Counted from the first letter of the stretch, positions 33,255-46,502 are shown. The stretch is 64,000 nt of DNA from Nautilus pompilius (GCA_018389105.1 JACATO010000629.1:1178001-1242000); one strand, 5' to 3'. The notes: a model not told the origin generated them from the letters alone. A program made the numbers and translations.

Positions 33255-35640
33255 TATGGTCATAGATACCCAGAAAAGCAGACATCGCTGAACAAGTTAT
33301 CCCAGCTCAGCAGCCTCCAGTTTCATTGTTCTTTTCTGTGCCAGAGATGTGTTTGTATTTACAAGTGGCTTCAGTGTTCACACGACACTGCGCAGGCTAC
33401 AGAACAGCCGGATTGGCAGTGGCTACAACAACTAACCAACATTATCATCAACTGTCATCAAAATCAACATTGTAAAATATAAGCCAAATAAGTAAATAGA
33501 TAAATAAACTTTAAAAATGGCGAGAATTTTTTGTTAATGTCGATTTGTGCAGAATAAAACATTTCTGCCTTAAGTGAAAAGTTCAGTCCGCACTGCATGG
33601 TAGAGTTATCCTATTGTGAAAGAATCTGCAGCAAATTATTTCTCCTGATATTTTTCCTAAGGGCATTACTCTTGTATTGCTAATTATAGTTTCTTCTTCT
33701 TCGTCTTACATAATTGATTATTAAATCCTGATGATAATGTCCATATTTGAACAAAATTTTCTCTTCTTTTTTTAAACCAAAAGAAAAAAACTGGTAACCA
33801 CAGTTATGTTTTGCTCTGTTTTGAAACCAAGATCTGCGTTGCTACACACTTCAGCTATCAACGAAGCTAACAGAATGTTAGGAGTGATTGAGTAAACAAT
33901 CAAAGTGAAAAGCAAAGAAATTTTACTTTTGTTATATATATTCTTAGTTCCTCCTGCTGGCCACCGTAGAATATCAAGAATATTGGTTTATTAAAAAGAG
34001 GTCCAATGGACTCATCACTATGTTTCCAGATCTTAAACACTGGAATACACTAAATGGCTAAATATATCTGAGATATTTAGTTTAGACTGTCAATGTTTAA
34101 CAGGATACCTAATAGAAATTTTCCAAACAATTAGGGGGTTTGAGCTTACGGAAAAGATCAACCCTGTCAGCTACTGACAGATACTAATTTCATTTTCTTT
34201 CAATTTTGCATGATGTCAATTCCAGTAATTAGGTGATGGGAAGTTTCGATGCTGCATCATCATTCACTAATGTTCTTTCTGATTTACCTTTGATGTTTGT
34301 ACCAACAAACTGAGCTATGATACCACAGCTGCTCCTGACATTCCTGAGTCAGGGAAGCAAAATTGGTAATTTTGGCTACATCTCATGTCTGCTTTATTTT
34401 TAATAACAAGCTGTACAAAGTGATAACGTTGCCATGGTTCTATTCTCAGCCCAGTCTCAGTCAGCAAATATTTTTGTTTCCTACTGAAGTTGTTTTGTAA
34501 CTACACAAACCAATTACCTGTTTTTGTTTTGTTTTTATTACAGGTATGTTGATAATACACTTGCATTACTTTTTACAAAGGCATAATACTTGCTATGACA
34601 GATGACGGTTTATGAAGAATGGTGGGAAGACTTCTTTTGACATTTTCTGTAGTTTTCTTGATACATCTGTGTACCATAAACCTATGTTCTCAAGACTCAC
34701 TATGAAGATGGAAAAGTTTTGTCTCATTTTCTTATAAATCCAATTTGTTTTTTTTTTATTTTTCTCTATCCCTTATTCTAAAATTTCCCTTACCCAAACT
34801 GACTGAATTTCTGCCCCTAATCAGGTTATTTCTTGAACAGTTCCAATTTTAACCCTCTTAGCCTTATTAGCTAAAGAAAGTATCTTCTACACTTAATCCA
34901 TTTTTGGAACTTAAGATTTAATTTTCAACTTGAAATAGAATTGGATTATAGTTTTCAGTTGAATGGTTGTATTCTTCTACTGGATGAATCATATGCTATT
35001 TACTTTGTACAGTGTTGGATGCAGGGATTTCCCTGCACCCCTTCCCTAACAGCCAGCTCCCTCATGCAGGGTTATCATCCTTATAATCAGGAAATCATCC
35101 ACAGATGTCATCCTGTATTCCAGTAGCTGCAGAATATTTTCTGTCAGATAAATCATGCACAACACATGCAGATTGGTTAATTTTCAAATATAAATTAATA
35201 TAATTTACCAAACATTTTATATAAAATTAGTTATTGATTATTTCTCATTTCAGACATAACAACAGCATATGATATTGTGACAACTTGGTTATCAGTAAAA
35301 TATTATCATAATTATAGTTATTGATATAAAATGTTTTGATAATAATTTGGAAATTTTTGTGTTTTCCCTAAAATTATTATTAAACATTTTTATTATCAAA
35401 TTATAATCAAACTTTTAAAATCATTTTAAATTAAATACATTAAAAATTGTGTGGTTATACAGGGCAGCCTCTGATCATAAAAGAATATTAATTAGCAATG
35501 TATACTCACTGTTTCGCTGATGCTGGTGCTTACAAAGTTGCGTAATGTTCAACAGATGTGCAATATATTTTAGACATACTCCACTTACCTCAAAGAAAAG
35601 AGGCGCTCACAAAAAAGATAAAAGAAACTACTACCTGTAA
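33255..35640. other. AT-rich stretch without recognised features
   Basis: No convincing gene or transposon was found. Short open frames (33231-33482, 34941-35126) lack domain features. Confidence 0.4.
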
Positions 35641-35654
35641 GTGGCCACACAAGA

Positions 35655-36720
35655 TTGATAAGACTTTGTGCCACACAATGGGCAGAATGACATGATGCTC
35701 TCTTTACTTTCATAGGGCTGCTGCTCTGACAGTTTCAGCTTTAACATCTTTATCAGAGAGTCAATAAATAAACAGGGATACATCAGCCCAAAAAGCTAAC
35801 CATTGCCGTTTAGCCATACATCAGTGCACATATCCAATTGCACTTCTGGTGGCTGGGAAAAAAATCTCATTAACATTTGGCACCAACAAAACTCTCCAAT
35901 CTCCAAGTGTTGACACTGTCTCATGTGTTAGGCAAATACATATAAAATCTGCATTCAGCACAGTGAGAAAAAATGCAGATTCCATCTTTAGTGATGTCTT
36001 CAAGAAAGTGTTGGACATTTCTGGGGATCTTTACTACCACGAAGTGCAGGAGAAATCTGAAACACAGAGATAACTATGATACTGAAGGTAGATGCAAGCA
36101 CATAATATAGACAGGAAATCTACATGCCATTTGCAGACAATGTTATTGCAAAATTAGAGGCCAGATTCTCAGCTAATAGCACAACATTAAAGGCTCAGTG
36201 CTTAATGCTAAAGTTCCGTTTTGGGGTAAGTGCTTTAAACAAAGTGAGCAGCATGTATAAAGGCATTACCTAATTCTATCACAACTGTAAAAGATGAGTT
36301 TGAAGTATGGCAGGTAAAATAAAAACATGTTGAGGCCAGTAATCTTCCTGCAATGGCCATAGCAGCCATGCAAATTTGCCATCAGCAGTTTTTTTCCCAA
36401 CATATTTCGACTCTTGCAGATATTTGACATCTTGCCAGTGACCATCTCTTCTGCAGAACGGACATTCTCCATTCAAAGAAGACTGAAAACATACCTCAAG
36501 AGCACCATGGGAGGCTAGACTTAATAGAATTTGACATCTTGCCAGTGACCATCTCTTCTGCAGAACGGACATTCTCCATTCAAAGAAGATTGAAAACATA
36601 CCTCAAGAGCATCATGGGAGGCTAGACTTAATAGACTTGCTCCCCTGGCCATGCACAAAGGCAAAGATATTCAACCAAAAAAAGGTCATCAAACAATTTA
36701 TTCAAAAAGCAAGGAGAGAA
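35655..36720 (+). pseudogene. hAT transposase relic (ZMYM1/P52rIPK-like)
   Basis: Plus-strand pieces line up in order with a hAT transposase of the type found in ZMYM1- and THAP/P52rIPK-like proteins. They are RLCATQWAE.HDALFTF (35661-35712, the conserved 'CATRW..RHDA' motif), then a body with LTFGTNKTLQSPSVDTVSCV (about 35855-35915), then MPFADNVIAKLEARF (36125-), and finally the hATC dimerisation motif ILPVTISSAERTFSIQRRLK at about 36425-36490. A 107-bp duplication repeats that hATC motif. Stops and frame changes throughout make it non-functional. The N-terminal zinc finger/THAP part was not identified. Confidence 0.82.
36422..36635 (+). repeat. 107-bp tandem duplication in the hAT relic
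   Basis: Two adjacent copies, 36422-36528 and 36529-36635, differ at only two positions by eye (C/T changes near 36483/36590 and 36505/36612). Both encode the hATC motif. A length of 107 is not a multiple of three, so the duplication also shifts the frame. The low divergence compared with the decayed element shows that it arose recently, after the transposase had died. Confidence 0.95.
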
Positions 36721-36724
36721 GGAT

Positions 36725-39700
36725 GCACCTGAACAGTCTTTATATTTGCCAAATAAAACCTCAGAAACACGTGGATGGAGGGGTCTCAGGCCATACAAAA
36801 GACACTGATGTCCATCTAGTCCATCCAGAAGTGGTTCTCAACCAACCTAGCCACGTTTGTATGAACACTTCTAACATCCAGTTTTTTAAACATATTTCAT
36901 TGTCAGATTGTGTTTGACTGTCTGCAATAAACCGCAAAATATGGATACTTTGTCCATACTCATAATATTTGTTATTTATTATTTTATAATAAGAAAACAG
37001 GAAATGCCCTACTTATCTACCTTTCAATGTCAGACTTTGGGAGGCACTGGATGAATATCCAAAAGCTTATTTTGGTCAAATTTGTACATAGCAAAATAAG
37101 CAAAATTCTCCAGCATATGTTCCAGAACATGACATTTCACCCACAGCACAGACTTTACAATTTATTTTTAGGGGAAGATTGAAGCAGGCACCCCTAGATA
37201 GGATTCAATTCACCCCCACCTCCCAGTTAATTTCTGGTTTCACCCTGTTATTAAATAATAAATGAAAGAATAATACTGACAAAAAATGACTTTCCCGAGT
37301 TTTTTTTTTATTTTGAGTTTACTCCCTATACTTTTTTAATGCAATATTTTTCCAAGTCCATAATTGCAAAATTGGGGGCCAAAAATTCTTTGTTCAGAGA
37401 TTTGATTATTTATATTTTAAACTTACTTAGTTACCCACCTGATTTGCTCACCTGGTCGGGAATATGAGCATTGATTAAGCATGAAGAGAATACTCAAAAA
37501 ACATTTTTTTAAAATATTGGCATTTTAAGAAATCTGAGAAATACAGGTGTGCATTTATGGCTAAAAGATGCAAATGGCAAATCAGTGGAGAGACTGGAAC
37601 TAGTTATAGCACCAGTAGTTCCTAATTGAATGTACAGATTAGCTATAATGGATGTTATATGCTCTAACCCTTCAATCCAAAGCATATGACATTGATTGTA
37701 CTCCATCCGTACATTTAACCAGGGATTACTGGTGCTGTAACAGCCTATCACTGGTTTTCGACCATCACTTGTATCCACAAGACTGGCATTAGTTTAATAT
37801 AAGGCAAATCTCCTTGCTCTTTCTTCACAGCGGCCAAACCAGTGTACTTTCTTTGTGAACCAAATCTGAATGAAACACTACTTGTAATTTACTCTGTCTG
37901 CTTGTCAGCTGGCTTCCCTTGAACCAAAAGGAAGTTATCTCCCCTCATTTGCCTTTACAAAATGAAATTGAAATGTAAAAGAGGAAACGATGAGATTCAG
38001 CTAAGTTAACAAAAATATAAAACTCAGACTAAACAGTCAGTCAATGCTGGTGAACAGTGAAGCTTCAGAGGTTCATTAGAATGCAGTGGTTGAAAGAGGG
38101 TCTTATTGTCAAGAGACAACTACACCTGCAAAAGATGGAGTCTTCAAAAGTTCAGTACTAGCAGAAAATAGAGAGTGAAGGGTTAAAAACAGGTGCATGA
38201 TTGCTATTATTGGCTAAAAAAAATATCCATTGTCACAAATGAATTTTTAAGAAAAAAGTGTTGTGTTTAGTATATATTTAACAGAAACCAGGCCCCAAAC
38301 TTAATATTACTAAATAATTTCATGTATAATGTGGACTGTGGTTGTACTGCATGTTATGTGCCCGACATAACATTTGTTTTGTTGGATCATTTAAAAAAAT
38401 AATAATATTTTTTAAAATTAAAAATAACAACATTAGAAAGGTTTAACATTTGGCTTACAGAGGGAATGGACCAACCTCTAACGACATCTGCCCAGTTTGC
38501 TATGAGACAACTGCAAAATAAATGTCAGGAAATAAGAAAAGTCACCTAATACAAGGAAAGAGAGCATCCCTCTATCTCAAAAAAGAGAAAGAAAATAGTA
38601 TCTTTATGCCTTTTATTGGTTTTGGAAGCAAACACTAAGTTTCCTGTATTCCACAGATCTATCTAACTGGCACACCTGTGCATTGTTATCCTTAATGTGA
38701 GGGTAGCATCTCTTTCTTATAGAGTTAAGATATACCAATGCAATAAGGTGGTTCTGTGTCACTTGTTCTGTGAACATTTACAAAATTACTTGAAGTACAT
38801 ACAGTATCTGCACAGTATGAACATCCATCGTTCATACCATTCATATCATTTGGTCCATTTGCCACATGCCAGATTTGGAAATTTGCTTATCCATCTAGGA
38901 AAAAAACTCACAAACTCAGCTTCTTCATCCATGGATTTTACTGCAACTATTGTTTTTCTACATTCCCACAGTTCTACTAAAAGAAATCCAGAATCTTTTT
39001 CAATAACCAGAACCTTTTAGTAGTGTTATTCTTCATTTCTCCTTCCTTTTCCCTGCTGTCTGTTGATGGCTGTGATAACTGTTGTATAAGCTGAATGTTT
39101 TATATTTTATTTTATCTTGTACAGCCTGGTAAACAGTGTATTAAATTAGAGATGTCAAATATCCAGCCAATCAAATTCTTTCATCCAACCTGCAGACTGG
39201 TAATTGGTCAGTCTTTCATCTAAACCAACTTCAAAAGACATCACTTTCATAAAAAAAATAATTAAAACTATTGAAAAATATGCTACAAACTGTGTCTAGT
39301 GACTGCAGTGGCCGTATATGGTGACATTTGCATTGTACATATTATGGAAATATTTTATTCAAAAATGCAATGGGCTGGGCCAAGACACAGCTGAAAAGAT
39401 GATAATATTTAACATCATTTTCTTTTCACTCATCAAAGAGAAGCCAACCTAACAGAAATAGACCAATGAAAAGAACTTCATACCAGAGCAACGAAGTGGT
39501 CTTTCAATTTATTGCTTTCCAAGCCTTTCAGCAGCCTTTGGTTCCAGGGAGTCTCTGCCTCTATTTCAGTGCAAGGCCAAGAACCTCTACACTCGACTAC
39601 CATCACAACTCAGAATTATTGGGTAGCTCCATACAGATTCATATCAAGCACCTTGTGATTCTCCCAGGTTCCCTTCACAGTTCCTACCTTTTTAAACTAT

Positions 39701-40640
39701 CAAGCAGACTTATGCCAAAAAGTGGTTGCTGACAGCAAGATTTTCTAAGTTTTTTATCTGGCTTAAGGCTTGTGGCACTGTTTTTTGACATTTTTTTTTT
39801 TTGTCTTCATGCACCATCATTAATTTCCTGCTTTATGAAATTGAATGGTTTCTTCCCTCTGCATCTATTTGCTTGTGATCTACCAGTAACCGTTCTCTCG
39901 TTCTATGTAGCAGTGACATACGGGTTCCAGCACCTATTGCTTTGGCAGTTCTGTCAGTGGATCATGTCCAACCAACTGCTGATGCATGCTAATAGCTGGA
40001 ATTTGCTTGCCAACTGCTCCCTCCTGGGTCTTGGTTTGCTGCATGATGTATTTATCTACCACCTCATGTGAAGGCGGTCTGTCATCATTGGCTTAATATT
40101 TACATAATATTCTAAAACTGTCATGGTGAAGCAACCAGGATTTGAGCTATAAATAGACACAACTTCCCCCTCAGTTTCATTATAATTCAATATGCTTCTT
40201 TAGGTTTGTTTTCCTGTGTTATTACCAACTCTGTCGTACCATTCAAAACTGTTCCTGTACGACTTTAAATACTGAAAATTGTTTTCAATCTTCCTGTTGG
40301 ATTATGTCTTTTCACAGATGGCCATCACAGAGTGGTTAAAATAAATACATCTTCAATCCTGTGATTCCTCTCTATCACTTGAGTTATGCCCATCTCACTG
40401 TCTGGCTATCTCCCATCTCCATCGCTTGTGAGACATAAAAATCAGACGCTGTGTTGGGAGATTTTTATGGTCTGACAAAAACAGTTTTCTTCACAGCGAC
40501 AAGGGGTAGTTATGCCTGTATCCAAGAAGGAAAAATAGATAAATTGTTTTGTGTGAGGGGAAACAGAAATTAAGAAATTTTGTAATTTTTATGAAAGTGA
40601 ATGGAAAAACCCACTGTCCGGAAAGAATACATTTGAATAC
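36725..40640. other. Unassigned stretch with a dispersed repeat
   Basis: About 37705-37755 matches about 11375-11430 on the minus strand, and both encode CY.TSN..LNV.M, so an old dispersed element is present in the open minus-strand stretch 37509-37778. Open frames at 38697-39020 (107 codons) and 39466-40071 on the plus strand have no recognisable domain. I cannot name the elements. Confidence 0.35.
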
Positions 40641-40649
40641 ACTACAGTG

Positions 40650-42165
40650 TTAACCATGGTGAGAAATATGATAAATATAATGGAAAGTTTTGCAAAGGCA
40701 AATTTTCTGAATTAGGTTGAAAAAAGCAGCAGTCAGTGTTGACATGCGCTTGTCAGGTGAGTCAGCCTGCAGTTAAGGTGAGTTATGTGATCAGCCACAA
40801 AATACCTGTCATCAAAACCTTTTTTTTTGAAAGACTTTTCGTAGAACTGCATGCTAAAGGCTGCAGAATTATCCTGTCCAGATAAGCAGCAGGTTTTTTA
40901 TAAATATAAACTTCTAATGTTGCAGAGAGAATCAGTGATTTATGTGAGAATTTAAACAGTGATCTCTGAGACAAAACTAAGTCTTTTGCTGTATTTTTGA
41001 TTGCCACTGATGAAAGTAAAGATGTAACTGATGTAGTGCAGCTTGCAGTACTCATTCATTGAACTGATGAAAATATACACATATTAGAGGAGTTTGTAAA
41101 GTTGGTGCTGATGGAGGACACAGTAACAGCTGATGACCTCTTCATTAGTTTGATGAAAGCTCTGGACCTGAGCTTTGAGTCTGGCCACAGACAGGACATT
41201 CTCAATTGTTGGTAAGGAAGCTGGAGTTGCAAAATTTAAGGAAAAATTAACACCAACCCAAGCCAACAATTTCATAATTTCCATTGCATGAATAATATTA
41301 TGGATGTGGTTGTAAAAGCTGTAAATTTTATTTGAGCAAGAGGTCTCAACCCACAGGAAATTTTACTGCCTCTTGGAGAAAAGCAAGATTCATTGGGGAC
41401 TGCCATATCACACTGTAGTACTGGGGCTATGTCAGCAAGCTGTAATGAAATGCTTCTGTGAATTTTAGTGAGATACAACTGTTTATGGATCAGAAAGGGA
41501 AGGATGTACCTGAACTGCAAGAGGATAAATTGCTTCAAGATCTTGCTTTCATGATGAATATTATGAAACACCTAAACTAGCTAAACACAAAGATGCAGGG
41601 GCGCTCAGAATACTATGAGAAAATCATGCCTATGAGATGAAGCTTCAGCTATTGGAGAAGAAATTTTCCAAGAATAACTTGACACATTTTCCTACTTTGA
41701 GATATTTATGTGGCACTTCTTAGTGTGATAATGTCACATAAAAAGTACAGAGGCAAAATTGCTGAGCTATGAAAGGAATGTCAAGAGCAGTTCGTTAACT
41801 CCAGAAAGTTTGAAAGAGAGTTCACAATTTTTCACAGACCATTTCCTGTTAATCTGCATGATGTCCCAGAGGAGCTGCAAATGGAAATAATCAGTGCAAC
41901 ACACTATTGAAAGATAAGTTTTCCAATGGTGGTGTTAGCACATTTTATCCATAACTGGGACCAGATTGTCCCATAGTAAAGTCTTTCACATCAAGAATTC
42001 TTTCTGTTTTGGACAGTGTATCAAACTATGCTCTCACACACCTGAACACAATACTCAAAATTGCCACAACTCAGTCACTTGCTGCAAATTTGGATGCAGT
42101 GGTCCAAGCAAATAGGTTCCAGGTATCAGCAACCAGCAGTAACTACAGTACCCATTTATCTTTTG
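40650..42165 (+). pseudogene. hAT transposase relic (GTF2IRD2/ZBED-like)
   Basis: On the plus strand, fragments follow a hAT transposase of the kind domesticated in GTF2IRD2 and ZBED/FAM200 proteins. AERISDLCENLNSDL leads to ATDESKDVTDVVQLAVLIH (41003-41060, around the first catalytic Asp). Then come EEFVKLVLMEDTVTADDLF, MDVVVKAVNFI (41299-41331), FTIFHRPFPVNLHDVPEELQ (from 41820), and finally HLNTILKIATTQSLAANLD at about 42039-42096, the usual C-terminal end. The segment between 41190 and 41290 lost most of the 'VTDGAPSM' region. Stops and at least four frame changes make it dead. It is a different hAT subfamily from the relic at 35.7-36.7 kb. Confidence 0.85.
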
Positions 42166-42176
42166 ATATATAAATT

Positions 42177-42230
42177 GTTATTATTAGTAGCAGTAATGGT
42201 GTTATTGTTATTGCTATTATTATTGCTGGC
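42177..42230. repeat. Imperfect TTA-rich microsatellite
   Basis: Interrupted TTA/TTG repeats directly follow the 3' end of the hAT relic. Confidence 0.6.
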
Positions 42231-42239
42231 ATCTAGCAG

Positions 42240-45145
42240 ATGACTTTACTATTATGCATTATTATCTGACTATTTTAATCACTTATGGTACATATGGTCA
42301 GTATTAAGTGCAGTGACATCTGATCGGGCTTGTTGTATAAAATGAGTTTGACATACCTGAGTTAAACTTTTTTTTTTAATTCTAAAAGGATAATTCTGAG
42401 TTTGTGATTTTTTGAGATCACCAGACCAAGTTGCTGATACTGCCATTGTAATATGGGAGGATAACCCTGAAAAACTACACAACAGAAAGTATATCAAAAT
42501 GTAAACAGCCTTAAATTTGACTACTGGTGACTACTGAAGAATACAAGCTAAGTGGATTCAATTTCTGTTACTGCTCAATTGCCCACATAAGTCAGTTTTG
42601 CAGTAGACTGTATCTCATTGGTTAAGCAATGAGACAGTAATTATTCATTAAAAACGTACCTTTTATCTTGAAGATGCAAAGACTCCAGATATAACATTAA
42701 TCTATTCATATGGAAGCCTTTACCTTCAAGGAAGAAGTGAACAGTCTTCTGAACTAATTTTCCTGATAATAATCAAACTCCCAGGCACATCTATGTAATT
42801 TTCTTAAAATGTAATATAAGTATCCAGTTTACGCATCGCATACAGCTGAATTTTCCAGTATAAATAATTCAATTTTGTTGTCATCATGCTGGGATATAGA
42901 TAATTACCTTTAAACGTCTAGTTTTTCTTATTCTACGTGTGCGAGGATAAATGGTCTGTAGAAAATCATAACACTAAGATTAACTTTTTTTTTCCCCTTT
43001 GTATGTGAAAGAGTTAAAAAGATAATCGCTGACATGTATTTTTCTTTTTTTTAACTTTCATCCACGGAATTCCCAGATATATACTATTTTTGTCATCATT
43101 GAGCTGGTAAGGATTTGTAAAATATCAAGACAGAATCTATGATTAGTTAGGCCAGGCTAGCAGATTACAGGTTAATTACTGTCTTAGCATTTGATTCCAG
43201 GCCTGCAGAAGTACTGTTGTTGTTCCAGAAGATGAAATGATAGAAGATTATTATAAGTGCTGTGTAATAATAGATGGATTTTCAGATAAGCAGATTACTT
43301 CAAATATAAAAAATGCAATATCAGTCCTTATGGGTGTAATGAACACCAATATTACTATCTGATCTAACTGACCTTCTAAACAAGCTAAATGTACTGTAGG
43401 TGAGTAATAATGAAGTCAATGGTGAATAATTACCACGCTAATCTGATACAGAGCCCTAATTGTCAGACTAATATGCTTCTCGCTGATTGACTGATTATAT
43501 TCCTGAATATGACCAATTATGTACTTACTCAGTATGGTTCTGCTTGTATATCTATTGTAGTCATTGAACATACATCCATAATGGTCTAAAGCACTCCTGG
43601 TTTAATTCATCCACAGATTATATAGGTTATTCCTGATAATGGCTCCTAATTTTTAAAATAATGACTAGTCTTCTGATGATATTTTTGTTTGTTAGAACTG
43701 TTAAACTATGATAGTTAGATTGGTAACAGATAAGTATTTCTGGTATGCAAGAGTGGAGCATATTATCTCAAGAAAACCACAATGGTTAACAATTTAAAAG
43801 AAATTACCAAATATTTATATCATTATCCAACATAGCATTTAAATTTGCACATAATTACACAGTTAACTTTGTCTGTGTTTATTTATGGCTGTATTTTCTA
43901 GATTCAAGAAGTAGAGGATCAGTTTCAAGATACCCCATTATCTAATTAGGGATAATGAAACTAAGGACCTACATTTTGGAAAAAGCTTTCCCTATCACCA
44001 TCTTGGTCTAGACCTTAGAACTGTTTTTGTTTTAAATTATGTTAATTTATGGTAGATATTTAGATTTTTGGATTGTACGAGTGGTCTGAGTTGTTCTTAA
44101 GCTTGCAATCCATCATTTACTCAGTTTTGATGTAGGGGCAGTTGAGTATCTTAGCATCTGCCCAATTAGATGTTAGTTTTCGGGATATTTAAAACTCTCC
44201 TGTCAGTAAACAAGAACAGGCTAATTTTACTTATATTTCCTCATTTTTCTTTTAAATCAACTTTTACTGTATACAAAACTTGTGCAGCAGAACAATTAAG
44301 CATAAAATAGATGTTAAAACTGTGCATATAAATTATTTTATCGTTTCTAGAAATTTATTCTTATCGTTTGGACCTGTACTATCAAAATCAATGAGCCTAG
44401 AGCCTTGAACCAACTGTCTATAAATCAGCCTATGATCTTCCCCTCTATCAACAAAGGGAATCACCATATGGCCTGTTCACTTTTCCACAGGCCATGCATT
44501 TTACAGAAAAGGTTAAAGAAATCATTGCTGAAATTACAGTTAATTTCATGATTCATGAGACATTTCTCTTGAATAGACATAAAGCCAAAAAATAAGGCAA
44601 TAATTCCATGCACTGGTTTTGAAAACCCAAATAATTTTTAACATATTCAAAAAAATACTAATATTATTTTTGTTTAATTTTCTTAGGCAAACTTTTATAA
44701 ATATTAACCTAATTGCTTTTGTCTACTCCTCAAACTAAGCAGAAAGTTTCTGATGCTAATGTTGCATTTTTCTTGTAGATATTCTGCCACTGTGAAATTC
44801 CTTCATTAATATACCAAACCTTCGGTCCCTGGCATTTGCCCAATGTTCCCTGCTTGAGAAATAAACAGTCTCCAAGACAACAAGAGAACCAACTACTAAA
44901 TAAATTAGTTTCAACACTCAAAAATACACGAGACTTGGATTTAACAAAGTTAATTTGCATAATTTTATTTTTTTACAAATTCACAATAGATTAAATTATG
45001 AAACTCACAAGCTTTTGTTTCTTTGGAGAAATTATTTAATATTCTGATGACTTTTTTACTTGCAAAAATAACGGAAGTTCTATTTTCTATGTGCATTATT
45101 TTAAAAAGAACATATTTAGAACTCCTCAAAGTGTGAAAAACCATT
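42240..45145. other. AT-rich stretch without recognised features
   Basis: No gene, RNA gene or transposon was recognised in this stretch. Only short open frames with AT-biased translations are present. Confidence 0.4.
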
Positions 45146-45150
45146 TTGTG

Positions 45151-45714
45151 TGAGAGAGAGAGAGAGAGAGATGACGTCAGTACAGGGAGAAAGATGATGT
45201 CAGTACAGGGAGAGAGAGAGAGAGAGATGATGTCAGTACAGGGAGAAAGATGATGTCAGTACAGGGAGAGAGAGAGAGATGACGTCAGTACAGGGAGAAA
45301 GATGACATCAGTGCAGAGAGAGAGAGGGAGATGGAGAGAGAGATGACATCAGTACAGGGAGAAAGATGACGTCAGTACAGAGAGAGAGAGGGAGATGGAG
45401 AGAGAGATGACGTCAGTACAGGGAGAGAGAGAGAGAGAGAGATAATGTCAGTACAGGGAGAGAGAGAGAGATGACGTCAGTACAGGGAGAAAGATGACAT
45501 CAGTGCAGAGAGAGAGAGGGAGATGGAGAGAGAGATGACGTCAGTACAGGGAGAAAGATGACGTCAGTACAGGGAGAGAGAGAGAGATGACGTCAGTACA
45601 GGGAGAAAGATGACATCAGTGCAGAGAGAGAGAGGGAGATGGAGAGAGAGATGACATCAGTACAGGGAGAAAGATGATGTCAGTACAGGGAGAGAGAGAG
45701 AGAGAGAGAGAGAG
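45151..45714. repeat. GA-rich satellite array 3 with CRE palindromes
   Basis: (GA)n blocks alternate with ATGACGTCAGTACAGGGAG units. I count eight perfect CRE palindromes (TGACGTCA), plus TGACATCA and TGATGTCA variants. A composite unit (GACGTCAGTACAGGGAGAAA, then GATGACATCAGTGCAGAG, then GGGAGATGGAGAGAG) recurs about three times, showing higher-order structure. It shares its core with arrays 1 and 2. Confidence 0.95.
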
Positions 45715-45719
45715 GAACA

Positions 45720-46290
45720 AAAAAATAACAGGATTTACCTCAAAATTTATGTGTAATTTTCAATCTAGAGAAAATTAATGCACTACCTACTTACTTTGCC
45801 AGTTAAGGCTGGATGTTAGTTATTTCTTTGTTGATGCATTAAAACCATAAACATCACCGGGTTGTCGTCAGTGTGTTTTGTACATTTTCATCTTTTAATT
45901 TTCTTCAGAAATCACTTGTGATAAACAAGAAGTTTTTCTGTTTGCTGGCTGTGGGTGCAACGATAAAGTTTTGCTGCCCTAAGATTCAGGGCTCACAGAA
46001 GCACTGTTTATTTCCACAAAATAGCAAAACCATGCCACCTATTACCACTAATCCAGTTTCCAGTGTAGTATAAAAACTTGCTAATAAGACTAATAATAAA
46101 ATCGTTTCCCTAACAGATTTACCAACATTAATGAGTACCTACAAAAAAAAAAATAACAAATTGCAAAAATGTGGTTTTTTGTAGTTTTGCTGACAAAATG
46201 ACTTATGCTTCTCTTCACAAAACAAACCTGGAACGTAAAACGTAAACAAGTTATTAATAATCCTTTCCTGATAGCGAGATACAATGTGGC
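45720..46290. other. AT-rich stretch before a candidate exon
   Basis: Nothing recognised. It ends in GGCTCTTTGGGTTTTAG, the putative acceptor of the next feature. Confidence 0.4.
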
Positions 46291-46304
46291 TCTTTGGGTT
46301 TTAG

Positions 46305-46502
46305 CGCCATCGTTAGTGCTACCAACTGTGAAGAAAACAAACAGGAAAAAACCTTGGAAGGACAGAACATAAGAATATTTGGACTTCTGGAGAAAAGCTT
46401 AAAACAAACAAACACCAGTGATGAGCTGTTCCTTTGTTCGACTGAGACAGTGAAGATAAAGTTTCTCAGATTTACCTCTGACTATTTTTGTACTAAGAAC
46501 AT
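46305..46502 (+). CDS. Candidate internal exon, unknown gene
   Basis: 198 nt lie between an acceptor (GGCTCTTTGGGTTTTAG) and a consensus donor (GAACAT|GTGAGT). One left-over base, 65 full codons and two left-over bases make up the exon. The peptide contains AIVSATNCEENKQEKTLEGQ, then NIRIFGLLEKSLKQTNTSDE, then KIKFLRFTSDYF. It is hydrophilic with a regular pattern and no low complexity. The in-frame TGA falls only at the donor. Neighbouring sequence on both sides is stop-rich. I do not recognise a domain. It could continue the plus-strand gene or belong to another gene. A transposon-derived ORF fragment is the main alternative. Confidence 0.5.
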
